A stretch of DNA of 64,000 nt from Myoxocephalus aenaeus. Taxonomy: Eukaryota; Chordata; Actinopteri; Perciformes; Cottidae. Under the pieces are notes generated by a model. That model had not been told where the DNA came from, searched no databases, and saw only the letters and a program-made list of their open reading frames with translations. The DNA is taken from the NCBI GenBank assembly GCA_038501785.1, contig JBAMJR010000089.1, forward strand, positions 1,733,501 through 1,797,500, read 5' to 3'. Below are positions 38,131 to 51,855 of the stretch, one piece after another. Each line of letters starts with the position of its first letter. Positions within the stretch are counted from its first letter, which is position 1. A program made the translations under genes and the position numbers.

Positions 38131-40523
38131 CATTTTAGTGATATTCAACTCATCATCAAGAAGAAGAAAAATGAATATAAGTATTTCACAAAGTGAACTT
38201 TAAAAGTGAAGTGACTTAAAAATAAACAATTTCTTTTAGGCACACAGATTGGTGTTGTTTTTATTTTCAAAGTGCATAATAATAGGATGATAAATACTGG
38301 AATCCTCAGAGGTCTACATGTGTATTGGAACAGTAAAAACACAGCTGCATATAGAATCAACTTTAAATACCAGTCACATGTATTTGTCACTGGATTTCCA
38401 AGAAGGGAAGTATGGTGACTATAATGGAAACAAGGGATGAAAATAGAGAAGGAAACAAAAAGGAGAGACAGACAGAAATGATGAGACAAGTTATTCACAG
38501 GAACCACCAACTCCCGAGTTTCAGAGTGCTCCCTCCCTATAGGACTCCACTGAGGGTGCTAAACCACTTCTTCTTTCCTTAGTTATCCTTTCCTTTCTTC
38601 CACCTACAACCCAGGCAAGTGCTGTAGTAGTAGACCATGAGGCTATGAATCCAGGTAAAAGGTCAGTCTTAATGCTGCTGCTGGAGGTTTGAAGCCCATC
38701 ATTGTGTTCTGTTTATGTATTCCCACTGGTTTATATTTAGACCAGGAAGGTGAAGCATGGTGCCTCTAACCTCTGCAGATACAATCAAGGAGAAAACATA
38801 TAGACCCTTCTAGAGGTGATCTCCCTCCAGCCAGCTGCCACCTCATTTAGGCTTTTGTTGTGAAATGAGTAGGTATTGTGTTGATAACGCCTCATTTCAA
38901 CTTCATCAATCAGCTGTTCATCGTCCATTGTGGCATTTTCAACGGGTAAGTGTGAGGAATGAGTAGAAACAGGATGTCTGACAAAAGTTCAGATCAAAAC
39001 GGCGCGTCGCGCTGCGCAGTGCTGCATTGCTCACGGGCAGCTAGGACGTGGTACCATTGATCATAATGTGAAAAATGTATATTTTAATAGTTCGAAACTA
39101 TATTTAAAAGGGGCTATTCAACTGTATTGTTTGTGTTTGGCCAATTTTGGCAGCCCTACTCCATACATTGAAGGGTATGGCTAATAGGAATGTGACGTAA
39201 GCCAGTCGGCGTCGCTCGCACAAATCTCCAGCTTTACTGCATTCACTAGAAGCACTTTGAGCTTTTTTTCGTGTAATAATAAATAAGCAACTCTGTTAAA
39301 TGCCACACACATATAAATACAAGCCAAATAGCCATCTGGGAAGTGTGGTGGAAACTAATAGTTTCCTTGTGAGAAATCAACAGTACCTTGAGCAGGAAGT
39401 ACCTGTTGCAATTTTAGTTTGAATGGCCCTCTTCGAGCTAAAGGCTTTCACGTGTTGTCTTACAGTTGTTTTGTGTTGTTTGTTGCTGACATGTCAAACT
39501 GATACTTAAAAATGGTGTTCATGTGTTCGACCAATCACCATACACCTATGTCATTCATGGTTCCTCTTGTGATGTGAGAGTACCTACTCTGATATTGGAG
39601 TTAAAAATATCTCAGAACATGGTTTTTTTCAGAACCATGTTCTTAGATCTATGAAAAGGTTCCTCCAGCCTGAAAACACCAGATCTGTAATCAATAAGGG
39701 CCGCCAGTCACTGAGCTCATACGTTCAGTCATAACAAAACTAAATTTGACATCATGTAAAATAATAAGTATAGGGGCGTTCACGGCATTGGACAACTCAA
39801 CTGAAAAATAAACTTAACCACTACTAAATAGATGGTAAATGTCTAAAGTCAATCCTTTATTTTATTCACCACAAAGCAGAGCATTTCAGTATGATATGAA
39901 TCCCGTTCCTCTCTGACCTCATAATCTGTCCTTCTCTGTCCTTCACCCATACAAGGTAAAGCTATTAACTTCCTGGATCAGAGGATGTGAGGTCACAGCG
40001 AAACAAGCTGCCTCTGAAGATAAGCACTGGATGATTTGAAGTCTTGTGTTTTTTGTCAAACACAAACTACCTATATATTAATCAGCCTACATATTACAGT
40101 ACATGTGCTTACTAAAGAGACACTAAACGGAATGACAAATGTATTATGGTGTCTTTCTTAAACCTTTTTTGTATGAAACAAAGTAGACATTAGTTTCCAC
40201 TTTTGCCTCATGGTTTCTCCATTGTCCATCTGTTTCCTGAATATGAACTGCCATGCTTTTGTCACAATAGACTCAAGGAGGGAGATATTGAGAAGCTCAG
40301 TTAGCAAATATTTATGTTTACAATATCAAAAATCATGTTAATATTGTATGAACAGACAATACCATTCATCATTTGAAACTACGACACAAAACAAATTCCA
40401 GTAAGTCATATGATGAAAGTTCAGAAAAAGTAAAAACCAATAGGTAGACAAGACAGCACAAAGTAGATTTCTTTTGGGCTTTCTTTAAATCCCATTTTAG
40501 TGCTTCTTGAGCTTGATTTCAAT

Positions 40524-40528
<5 letters not shown>
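38131..40528 (-). other. dlc1 intron stretch without recognisable gene
   Basis: A CpG-rich patch near 39000-39060 (GGCGCGTCGCGCTGCGCAG) and a small palindrome at 39614-39643 (AGAACATGGTT with AACCATGTTCT, 11-bp arms) are the only structure seen. Confidence 0.5.

Positions 40529-40572
<44 letters not shown>
40529..40572. repeat. (AT)n microsatellite
   Basis: A pure dinucleotide run of 44 nt. Confidence 0.97.
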
Positions 40573-40575
<3 letters not shown>

Positions 40576-41114
40576 ATCACTTCACATTGATCATCTCCTA
40601 GACCGTGCCAAAACGATGAGAAGATCCTAATCATCTCCAGATGCTCGATATGGTACAAGTTATGTCATTGCCATTCCAGTGCAGTTGCACTCTGCATGCC
40701 CCATGGAGCACAAGGCTCAGACTATGCAGCATCACAGGAGCCCCATAAAAAACACATCTAAACAACAGGTTGTCAGTTGTATAAGCACATCCTCTTTGTG
40801 CACAGGAAAGCCATGACCGCGCACCAAGGTACACCCAGTGCCGCAGGGAGGTCATCAACTGAGTCATTTCAAAGCCTGAGCTGTGGAAACTTCTTGTTGA
40901 TCACTGGTGTGCTTCTGTTGTCACAGAGATAGTAAAATTAACCATGAATGAGGTTTCTTTCATGGCAGTGCAGCAGGAGCCTTGAGGGCATGGTGTGTGA
41001 TGTAACAGTCACAAATGTGTTACTCCCAGGGGCTCAAACGGTGGAGATACAGAGGGGGCTTTGAAGTGTCACAATGAACACTGGGCTTTGTGCCCCATCA
41101 AGTCCCCCAAATCT

Positions 41115-41134
41115 CCCCCCCCCCCCCCCCCCCC
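41115..41134. repeat. C20 homopolymer
   Basis: Twenty C in a row on the plus strand. Prone to sequencing length error. Confidence 0.9.
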
Positions 41135-41350
41135 GCACCCCCTTCCAGAGTCCTGGGTTCCATCACACGGACACAGAGATGGAGGTTACATAACTTGCTT
41201 CCAAGAAGTCCGACTGATTTAAATGAAGAAAAATGACCAAGGACATTTGACCCGTTTGAAGTTGGCACTGTGCGCTTTTGCAAGCTTGAGCCTTCTTGTA
41301 AAAAAAGTTTAGAGAGTGCCTTTCGCCAAAAGGTAGTGCTTACATTTGCG

Positions 41351-41354
<4 letters not shown>

Positions 41355-41437
<83 letters not shown>
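41355..41437. repeat. (CA)n microsatellite
   Basis: A pure dinucleotide run of 83 nt, about 1 kb from the dlc1 microexon. Confidence 0.98.
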
Positions 41438-41440
<3 letters not shown>

Positions 41441-42436
41441 TCCCATGAAAGGTTTTCAGCAAGGGCCGATAATTAGAGTGAGAGACAGAGCGAGAGAGAG
41501 TGAGGACTCCCAGCAGGCTTTGAGACAGCGGGGGGGGAATATGAAAGCCTCGTCCCCACGTCGAACCACCTCTATGGTATTGTTTACCAGCGGACTGATG
41601 ACACAGGGGGGTGTTTAATGAACACTGCTCCCCTGCCGGCTTTCTGAAAGTAGGTCTGGTCATCCATAGATTCCTGATGACCCTGGGCATTACCGGCAGA
41701 CTGCTGACAGAGAGGCCGGAGCCAGGACGGAGGGGCTAGTCACTACACATCAAGTTTGTTCTGAAGATCGATTCATAATACAAGTGTGCAAAGAGGATGA
41801 CGGCGAGCTTTTCAAAGTAATAAAATTGCACGGCAATACTGTGATGGCTTTTCTACAGGACAAAGTCAGATGAGGATTGATTGAAAAAGCATGTGTGCAA
41901 GGGTGTGTATTTGGACAGATTTACATATTTCAGTCTTTTAGCCATCTATTCTTAGTTGATTTCTATACCAGAATATCTTTTTGATCACAGAAACATCTTA
42001 TCAGGAAGGAAAGTAAGAAGTGAGGGCAAAAGGTAAATAAATACAGGTCAAAAGTTTTTGGCATCATTCACGACATCCAGTCTGGCTCTTATCTTAGAAA
42101 GGCGACTGGCTTGATGGTTTTGTAGATGAGTCTAGGATCTTATCTACATTCACATCCAGTGTCTCATAGAAACAGAGCCGGTCCTCCTCCACTCCCTCCC
42201 TCCTTCCTCTCTTGCCCCATGTTGTGAACACCGGACAAGATTATCAATCAGAAATGTGCCTTAGCATCTCTTCACATGACACCAGATCAGACCTGGACCA
42301 GATCAAACCCAGACAAACACTCTTTCCAAACACGCAACAAAATTGTAAAAATCAAAGCACAACCTAATATTTTTTGTCTCAAGGTCTGTGAGTTACCTGA
42401 ACACATGAGAATGAAAAAGAAACAGTGAGGACTCAC

Positions 42437-42470
42437 CAGCTTTTTCTGTCTCAGGAATGGTAGATGTGCT
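42437..42470 (-). CDS. dlc1: dlc1 34-nt microexon before the SAM domain
   Basis: The acceptor is TCTCTTTCCCAG (ending at 42471) and the donor GTGAGT (starting at 42436). The exon encodes STSTIPETEKA plus the first base of a Glu codon that is completed by AG from the SAM exon, giving ...ETEKAE-IEAKE. Human DLC1 reads ...ISEKEKAE-IEAKE at the same place. It starts in phase 0 and ends in phase 1, exactly what is needed to connect the phase-0 exon at 55472-55585 to the phase-1 SAM exon. It lies alone between introns of 13 kb and 41.6 kb, and is far too short for an ORF scan. It is used by the long isoform only. Confidence 0.9.
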
Positions 42471-43225
42471 CTGGGAAAGAGAATAGGAAAAAGAGTATAG
42501 TTAAAAAGTAGCTTCATCATTACTCAAACTCATTCAGTAAAATCCCTTGATCGAGTGTGTTTTGTGCATTATATTCATGAAAAGCATATTGATGGAAGAC
42601 CTCAATAATAGTATCCATGAGTGCTATGATGCTGATGCTCCAGATGTTCTTCCTCCCAATCGATGGACATCTTCTGATCTATGAGCAACAGAATCTACTT
42701 GTCTTGTCTGTGTGTATTTCCAGTCTGATCGTGTATAATAATCCTTGAATCATTTTAAGCTTTTAAAAGGATTTCAAGAATATTGTTTTAAATCAAAAGG
42801 AGTGTGCAGCTACAGTAATATAGTGCTACACACACCAATACGACAAACACAAATTGGCCACACACAGACACACCAAGGACAAACTCTGAATGCATATGAA
42901 CAAAGTGCAAACGTTGTAATAAATAACCCACTCGATAAATAAAGTCAATAATCCACTCAATACTGGTGAACAAATATAACATCATTAAAAGTAGGAGCAC
43001 ACAGTGCACTCTCCTCTGATTCAATGTTGAGCCAACCCTTATGTAGGTAGTCTGCCGAGACAATACTGATCAAACCGCAACACATTTTGTAGCCGTAGTA
43101 GATTCTCATCATTCTGCGCACATAATATTTCCTTCTTTGGCTTTGTCGTGGGTTTTAAAAAATACAACTGATTTGAAACAGGGTTTATGGTAAAAATAGA
43201 GCATTTCAAAGTCATTACTTTGGCA

Positions 43226-43227
<2 letters not shown>

Positions 43228-43283
<56 letters not shown>
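43228..43283. repeat. (TG)n microsatellite
   Basis: A pure dinucleotide run of 56 nt. Confidence 0.98.
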
Positions 43284-43285
<2 letters not shown>

Positions 43286-43662
43286 GACAGCAGTCAATAG
43301 GAATGCAGAGGTCTTTCTTGCCTCTGACTTTTGACCTCAGGTTCCTTGGCTGACCTCCACACCCTGACCTATTTTAATCCACACTCCCCTGGAACAGATC
43401 AGACAGCAAAAGGAGGATAGGGTACATACTCAATACAATTCATCCATTTTGTCCAAATAACCTTTCGTGTGCAACATGTGTAAATGTCTTTTTCTCCTGA
43501 TATTTCTATTCAGATAAATGCCTCTTCCTCTGTGATTTTTTTTTCTTCCTTCAGGCCTAATTAAAGTGATTTAGCTGTGTCCCGCTGTGACTACTTTAAA
43601 GCCTGTTTACCCTTTAGCACCTACTTACACAACAGATCCAGGACAGCTAAAGCCACACTGAT

Positions 43663-43710
43663 TATCATCTTAAAGGAACAGTTTGACATTATGAAAAATA
43701 TGCCAAGGTA
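43663..43710 (+). repeat. short fragment of an interspersed repeat
   Basis: TTAAAGGAACAGTTTGACAT followed by TATGAAAAATATGCC is the usual opening of a common percomorph repeat. The rest of the element is not recognisable here. Confidence 0.45.
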
Positions 43711-46151
43711 ACCTCTGTCCCAAGGTTACAAAATATAACTGCCAACAACTCTAAAGCTCACAAATTTGTTCATATTACAGGTTATATCCTTCTTTAATTG
43801 TACTTGGGATATGTGCCAGATTTTTCGACTGGGAAAAGTAATTACTGGAGTCTCCTCTGGTTGCCTGACAACCTCACAGGGACGAAAGACTGCGGGATGT
43901 GAGTTTTCCCTACCAAGAAATAGTCCGACAGCTGGTAACCGCTCCATCGATCTACCCGTCAGCTGAAGGTGTGCTTATGCCCCTGTTTCTCAGCATTATG
44001 GTCATTACTTTGTTTCACTGCATTTAACCGTTACAGTAAGTGTGTATTTATTCTACACAATCTTCCCCAAAAATAGTCCACTGTGACTACACAATAAACT
44101 TTACAAATCTGAATAATGTGAAGTTCTGTAGCTTTTGGGAATTTCTCCTTTGACTCACTTTCTGTGGCTGTTAAACAAATAAAAATGTAATATCGTTAGT
44201 TTCAATATTATTCATTCTGACTTCACACAATCAGAGTGAAGAGCATGTCATAATATGAGAGAGAAACTGAATGAAACAATGTGACTAGAGGCCATTTTCC
44301 TTACAGATATCAAAAGAGCTATTATATTTTATGATGCACCACCACCACCAACGTGACAGTCTGGTGAGAGTGAATACAATACCCGCTCTCATATGTGTTT
44401 TTGCTAACTTGTTGGCCGATTAACGCTGGATAAAGTGTTGTCTTGGTTCCAATCTGTCTTACTCAGATTCTTCAGAAGCCAGGGGGTGAGCTGTTGGCGC
44501 ATACATACCTGATCTAAAATCACTAGAGGTACGTCTGTCGAGGTGTGTCTAAATGTGTGTGTGCGTATATACAAGTGTGTGAACACTTTGAGCACAATGT
44601 GTGGGCAAAAACAGCATTTGATCACTTTCTGGGTCAAGTTTCAGACACAGAGTGAGTAAAGTTCCCCCTGTGGACAAATAGCTTCACAATGTATTGCTGA
44701 TTAACGACCTAAAAAGACACCATGAGAAACCACCGCCAAAGACTCCTTCTCACTCCTCAGTCACTAAATCACCGGCACAAACAGAACAACAACAGTGAGG
44801 TGAAATCAGAGATAGATTTATATTCAGTGCTGTTTCAGCTGTTGAACTCCGGAGTAATATTAGCTCTGCTGTCCTCGCTGCATTCCCTTGTGTGCAAAAC
44901 ACTGCAGATAGTGTGAACCTGTTTAGTTTTTGCCTATTTATCAATTGCATATAAACTGCCTTCGTTGGTAAACTATTGTGCATTTTTCTCATTGTCAACA
45001 AATCATATGGAAAAACAACATTGAATCGATCCTACTCACAAGTGCGTATTGAGTAGCCAATGCCTGATATCATTAAGTAATACAATTTTTCACAAACCTA
45101 TTCAAACTGTGGTGTATTTGAGTCAATGACACATGCACCTCCCTGCTGCTGTACTCATTAGCTTAATCCGCTGATGAAAACAGTCCATTAAAATGTCATA
45201 TTCACTTCAGTTTGAGTAACATTTGCTGAAAACTACAGTGCACAGCTGTTTTAATTGATTCTTTTCTAAAAGTGAATTTTTTGACCTGATTAACATTTTA
45301 AGTGGGAATGAATGGGCTTTGGGTTGAGCGGGGGCAGGGTTGGTAAGTATCAAGACAGATGGAGAAACACATTGCTTGATTAAGACTTGTTGGGGATTAG
45401 ATGCATATCAGAATAGAGAATAGCACCTTTCAGCCTTATCCTTCAATTCCACTGTTACACAGATCCCATCGTATGCTACATTTAGAAAAAAGTTGCAACA
45501 AATCATTTGTTGATTTGTGCGGAAAGTTTACCACGGTATACAGTAGCACAGTGGTGTTAAAATGAGAAAACAAAATCAATAACTTTCTGTATATTTAATA
45601 ATCAGCTACAACTTGCAGAAAGAATGGTGTTGAATAACTGAATCAATATGGGAGGTCTGTGTGGCTTCTCTGCTCAGCACTAACAAGACATTTCAGTTCA
45701 CCAGTGTGCGCCCTTCCTATTGTGTAAACACCACACCACGGGTTCCTGTCAATGACCCATGAAGTCACTTACACACGGTGTAAATCTCACCGTCACACAA
45801 TGCTGTGTTTTCCCTCATAATAGCAATTACAGTTGAATAAAGGTGAGTGAAAGACCACCGAGCCTAACAAGAATGTGAATGAATGGGTACCAGCAAGTAC
45901 CAGTGTTTTCACAGCACCACGGTCGCATATTTTCCCAATGTTTGCCTGCGTTCCCCCCTGGCATGCCACAGTGCAGGTTGTCCGGGCCGTGTCAGGTGTC
46001 CACTGGGGAGCTGTAGGCTGCACAGCACACAAGCGTCAGCTGCCTCATTTACTGCCACTAATTTACTGGAAGTGGGTTGTGTGGGAGGCACAGGGAGTAT
46101 GGTATGTGTTTGCTTTACACATGTCTGTGTGTGTCTGTGTGTTTGCTTTAC

Positions 46152-46154
<3 letters not shown>

Positions 46155-46229
<75 letters not shown>
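46155..46229. repeat. (TG)n microsatellite
   Basis: A pure dinucleotide run of 75 nt, which inflates overlapping frames at 45.9-46.3 kb. Confidence 0.98.
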
Positions 46230-46230
<1 letters not shown>

Positions 46231-47147
46231 GTGGCTTGCAAGCATGTGTGCCTGCATGATTAACCACAGGAGGGTCATTATGGTCATTACTGTAGCAGGA
46301 AGCACACTTTTACAACAAATTATTTAGGTTTTGGTAATAATTTGACAATTACCAACAGAAAAAGTTAAACGTGTTGAAACTAACAAATAGGGTGGGGAAT
46401 TTTTTTTAACATTTTAAAAACAATAGTTTGATGAACAAAATATTTAATAAAACCCCTGATCAGCCATGATTCCTTTTTTTTTTTTTAAACCATCTCTCGC
46501 TGACAGTATCAAATATATTGTATATCATATTGTTCCTTTTCTTTGTTGAAGCTACATGACGTCTACACTGGCTAAAATATGATCAAAACCAAAACGCCAT
46601 GTTGGCGTTGACAACAAATCAAATGGAAATGGTGTTGCTCCTCAATTTAGACTCATTTTTCCAAAATTCAGGCCAACATACTTGGTATATATTGTAAATT
46701 GTGGGATCTTTTTCTTTGAATTTGTGGGAAAATAATGTTCTAAGGGTTTGAACAAAGTCTGACCGCACAGCATGATTTTGTCCGTGCTCATTCACTGGAG
46801 TTTAAAATCAGTATTTGATCAAATAATAAATAAAGAAGAGTATGAAGTTGACCAAATATTTAGTGTCAGCTTTTGGTACTTTTGCTACAAACACATTTCG
46901 GTAGGTACCAAATAAAAAGCCTTGAGGTCCAATACACAGCCCTAGTAACAAATAATGTTTAGTTTTTCAGTAATAGCCCTATTGTGTACAGCTGTTTTCA
47001 CATGCTTTTCTGTGTAAGAGAGTTAGTCAGAGTTGTGAAGCAAACCCTTGGCATGTGGCTCTTGCACAACAAATCCGAGCAGTCCACCATGCCGCTCACA
47101 ACCCCACCGCCACCCTCTCATCCCCAGCCCCCCTCCTGCACTGCAGC

Positions 47148-47151
<4 letters not shown>

Positions 47152-47244
<93 letters not shown>
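47152..47244. repeat. (TG)n microsatellite
   Basis: A pure dinucleotide run of 93 nt. Confidence 0.98.
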
Positions 47245-47245
<1 letters not shown>

Positions 47246-47417
47246 CCACCCATGGTCTGGGCTGACCAGGGATTAGGGGGCTCAGGCTAACCCAAACCTT
47301 TTTCTCCACCACTTAACGCAAATGGCTAAATTGGTGCAGATGGCTTATGGTCAGGTAAGCTAGCGGCTCCGTCACTGAGCATATAAGGTAACTGTGTGTG
47401 ATAGAGGGAACAGAGAC

Positions 47418-47419
<2 letters not shown>

Positions 47420-47483
<64 letters not shown>
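47420..47483. repeat. (TG)n microsatellite
   Basis: A pure dinucleotide run of 64 nt, 176 nt from the preceding tract. Confidence 0.98.
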
Positions 47484-47484
<1 letters not shown>

Positions 47485-48005
47485 ATGCGCACGTCTGTCG
47501 AGGGCCTTTGGAGATGTTATCTGGGGCTCATTTCTGATTTTTGACTGGCATGAATGTGCTCTTTCTGCCCTGCACTTATAAAAGAATTCTCCACGCTACG
47601 TCGACCCCTGAGTGCACGTGTGCAGGGAAACGTGGGAAACAATTTCATGTTGGTCTTCTACTTAAGGGAAAGACCAATCCCCCCACTCCTCATACTTTCT
47701 CCCCCACATGCCCTTTCCACATTAAATAGTTTCCATATGCCACACTTGAAGTGTGTCAACAGGAAGTGATGCGATGAGATGACTTGGTGTAATCATGCGC
47801 TGGAACGTTTTCCGCAGAAGATGTATATTAGCGTCCAGATGTTGGATTTAACAGCTATTTCGAAAGAAAACAAGTCCAAATGAAATCTAGTGACGTTTGA
47901 AAAGTGTCTCAGTAACGTCTACTGACTTGTATGACGCTAAAAGCCCAGGTGAAATCACTTTCAGTCTTTAGTTGGACTTAGTACTTAGGAGGCTAATGAT
48001 TTTAC

Positions 48006-48050
48006 CACACATACACACACACACTCACACACTCACACTCACACTCACAC
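48006..48050. repeat. (ACACTC)n-like minisatellite
   Basis: CA units grade into ACTCAC and CACACT hexamers over about 45 nt. Confidence 0.85.
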
Positions 48051-48970
48051 TTAAGTGGTGAGGCATGTTCTGTGTTGGGTGATGTTGGTTGACAGACGGT
48101 GAGAAAAGAGGACACACAGACAGATACATACACACATTTGCCTTTGTTTACAAGAGTAAGCCAAAGCAACAGGCTTCTGGTTTCAGGCTGTGTCTGGTGG
48201 GATTTAGTGCTGGGTCCCTGGAGCATATACGGTGAACTGTTGACTGGCCCTTGGAATCCATCACCGGACAACAGAATAACACTTCATTTGTCTAAGCAGT
48301 AGACTCTTCCTCCAAAACAGCAAACCAGCTGATAATCACCAAATGTAGGTCATATTCTGTCCATAAATCAAAATGGTTCATCTTAATAATTTCTAAATTT
48401 GGGTGCAACTTCAATAAACATGAGCTGAATCTTCATGTGTATGTAGACCATAACTATTTTTCAAGATAAATGAGATTCTATTCAGCCAATAAATAAATTG
48501 GGTGGTATTTTGAGTGTATATTTATGAATCATGCATCAACACGCTTCACCTGCAATGATAACAAAATCTGTCAATACATTAAAATAATAACTTTCTGCAT
48601 CTGGTAAGTCGATAATTGAGTTTTTTTCTCTCAAATCAATGGCTTTTTTGTAATACTATACATATTGCAGATTACAGTATAAGTCAGTATAAGATAAACT
48701 AAACATAATGTCAGCATTTTCATTCTAATGTTCACATGTTTGATAGTCAAACGCTTCAAAGGGTCTTCTTATTTATTATGGGCAAAAAACTAACAAATCC
48801 ATGATCAACATCCAGGAAGGGCTTTATGGCAGGGCGCCTTTCAATTATTGTTGAATTAAGTGACATCATCAACTCCAGTGGTTTTTATAAATGCAAAATG
48901 ATAAGTTTGGAAATGGATAACAAAAAACACAAGGGACTGTTTTATTCACATCATCAATGATGTTATGTTG

Positions 48971-49020
48971 TGTATGTATGTATGTATGTATGTATGTACG
49001 TATATATGTATATATATGTA
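48971..49020. repeat. (TATG)n microsatellite
   Basis: TGTATGTATG units over about 28 nt, then imperfect TATATATGTA units. Confidence 0.9.
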
Positions 49021-51855
49021 TGTGTGCGTGCGTGCATGTCCATTAGATAACACAAGACACAAGCTTACTTCTTCTCCGCAACAATCGAACAGCTTATCTG
49101 CACCGAGCACGTCCACCCGCCATCACCCTCTCTCTCGCTCTGTAGCAAATCATGCTGCTCCGATGCCAACAACGTATTATGTTAACAACTGGATTGTGCA
49201 TAAACTCGGCCTTGGTCTTTTTCATACGGTAGTAAGTATGCAGGACAGGGGTGTAAAGTGAGAGACCAATGAGATTAAATGCCCTTGCTGAAAAACATAT
49301 TTGGTATTTTATTGTATCACTTTATGTTCAGAAGACAGCTTTTTTATCTGTTCTTCCGATGTTTCATGTTATGTGATAATAGTTTCTAATTTCGGGCTCA
49401 ATTCATTTTACTATCACGTTTTGTAAATAAAGTTTTCAGTTTGGGGATTTCATTTATTTAAATTCGAGATACATTTTCAATATACAATAATATAATATAA
49501 TACATAATTGATAAAACATTGAACACAAGTTTACTTGTCAAAGAATAAACACAATTTATTGGGGGCCCACTCAAATATAAAACCTACCAACACCACTGCA
49601 TTATTCTACTCCTGTCTTATTACATTGATTAAGAGACAAAATGTGTCTCCTGTTCCCGCTCACCATGTTGAATTTGTGGCTTATGGAGTTAAATGGGATA
49701 AGTCTTATGATCCCAACTGCACCAACAATGCTAGCCAGTGGATTAGCCACTGACATTTTTGGGAGAAAGCAGAGAGTGGGTTAACAACACAGAGGGATTA
49801 GACCGTCCTCCGTAGAAGACTCTGGTGGCCCCATAGTAGTTTGATAGCAGACATCCAGCTTATTGACTTACCAGAAGGACCAGTGGGTGAGACCTTGCTG
49901 GGTCACAGAAAGTTTGGTGACATTAACTAAAGAACGCACACTCTTGACCGTCTGCTGTAGAGGACACTGCATTCAGCTGGTCAGCAAAAGCATTGACTGT
50001 TGGGTAACTGGATCAACAAACCCCTTCAATAAGTAGGCCACATCCCCTCCTTTAACATTACAGCTGAGGGCAAAGATGATTGATTGGACCCACAGGTGTA
50101 TATTGGCTGAGGTAATGCTACTTCGAGGCAAACATGAAAGAAAATACACATTCAAAACAAAAATGTGAACACATGCTCAAAAGAATGTTACAATTAAAAC
50201 CCTCAATCATGAGCCTGAATCAGCTCAATTGCACCTGGTTGTACAATGAATTCCTGTGTACATGTTTGAGCATCTCAGAGTGCATCCAGTTTGTTTGTTC
50301 GTTCTGTGATTTATGGCGGTTCATTATCAGCGGGCTGCAGGCATGTTTCCAGATGCCTACATTATCCAGTCATCCTTAAGATTTACTGTCAACAAGTGCA
50401 TCATCCTGCTACTATTCCCTTTATGGGAGTCTAGTCTCCTTTATGTCACAGATGTAGGTTACGCACCATTGACTCCGATGTTAGCAACAAACCCAGCAGG
50501 GTGATGTTTTTATGGTGGATGAAAAACTATGATTAATTTAAGTTTTTTTAAATGTACCACAAAACACATGAAGCCAATAAATCCCACTGGTGATTGAGCT
50601 GATGTGATTTATGTGATTTGAGAGTATGTTGTCATCAAAACAAACAGAGAGAGTTGTCATTGAGCAACAGATTTATGTGACGTTTGATTTCCACAAAGAT
50701 GCTAAAACAGAAAACTTTCTGTATTTTGTGAAACAATTAAGGATATCATAGCTCAAAGCCATTTAGAGAAAATCGATCAGGCTGATACATGTGGACAAAT
50801 TTCATGATGCCATGTTTTGAATCCCAAATTAGCAACAACAACAAAAGTGAGAACTCTATTCATTATATCCTTGTCTTTAATGTTCTTGGAGTGCTTTATG
50901 CAATGGCTATAGCCTTGAATCAACAGGAACAACAAGATTTTCTCGTAAGGGTTATGGAGAAGTTCACTTTCCACATCCTGTTCCAAACACAAGCCTTTTC
51001 TTTTTTCTTACCCTCTTTTTAACCACAGCAGGTCTATCTATGTCTCCTTCTTACAGCTGTGCACAGCAGAGGGGTGACCTTGGGGACAATGACAGCACAC
51101 AAAGCGGCTAGCGTGGCCATGACCAGAGCAACTACTGGCACCCCTGGTTAGACTGAATGGCGGTTGGCTTCATGACTTATTATGGCCGACTCCAGTCTTT
51201 ACACGAAATATGCGGGTGGAATGTAGGCAAACATAATTATCACTGCGGCACATGGTGTTGACTATGGTCAGAGGACTGCAATAAGAGAGCGAGTGGGAGC
51301 AAATGTAGAGATAAATAAAAGGCAGTGAGAGTAGCACAATATTGAGTCTGTGTTGTGTGGGACGAGAGAAGGTGTGGTTTGGATAAAGGATGTTTGGGGA
51401 CTATGAGGCTGCCAAACCGGAACATGGAGGAAGCACAGAGCAGAGATCTGCTAGTGACCTTAGCACGCAAACCACAGCACTTCTATTGTCCAGCGAACTA
51501 CAGACAGATAAAGAGCTATATACATACATAACCATCTGATAGGGAATAAAGTCTTTCCGTCACTCTGAAATTAAAATATCTCTCAATCTATCATGTCCTA
51601 AAAAAAAAAAAAACTTGAATCCAGAGATAAGAATTTATGAAAATCTGTCAAATAGCGGCAAAACCACCTAAAGAGATGACAAAAGTTGTGTTTTTAGCAC
51701 TGTTGGCGTGAAGATAGTATACAGATCCAAACCAAGGGTCAAAGGTTGCACTGTTATGGAATGTATACCAAAGATGAAGAGGGCTGGGTTAGGGCAGCGC
51801 CTTCCCTGTCCCCATACGGTGTATGCATGAAACGTTAAACACCCCTGTGCTAAAT

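Larger units (their letters stand above)
832..42436 (-). other. dlc1: dlc1 intron of 41.6 kb (phase 1) holding the internal promoter
   Basis: This is the largest intron in the window. It contains the short-isoform first exon and promoter (8442 to about 8890), a strong hairpin (7977-8041), several DNA-transposon remnants, an internal direct duplication, and microsatellites, all listed separately. No other coding exon is convincingly visible. The many ORFs of 60-110 codons lack splice-site context, similarity or biased composition. Confidence 0.8.

Noticed and set aside
45875..46327. Forward 150-codon frame
   Set aside because: It is extended mainly by a TG repeat; the non-repeat part has no splice signals or known motif.
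48006..49020. Regular short repeats resembling an array
   Set aside because: They are simple microsatellites without spacers, so not a CRISPR array.
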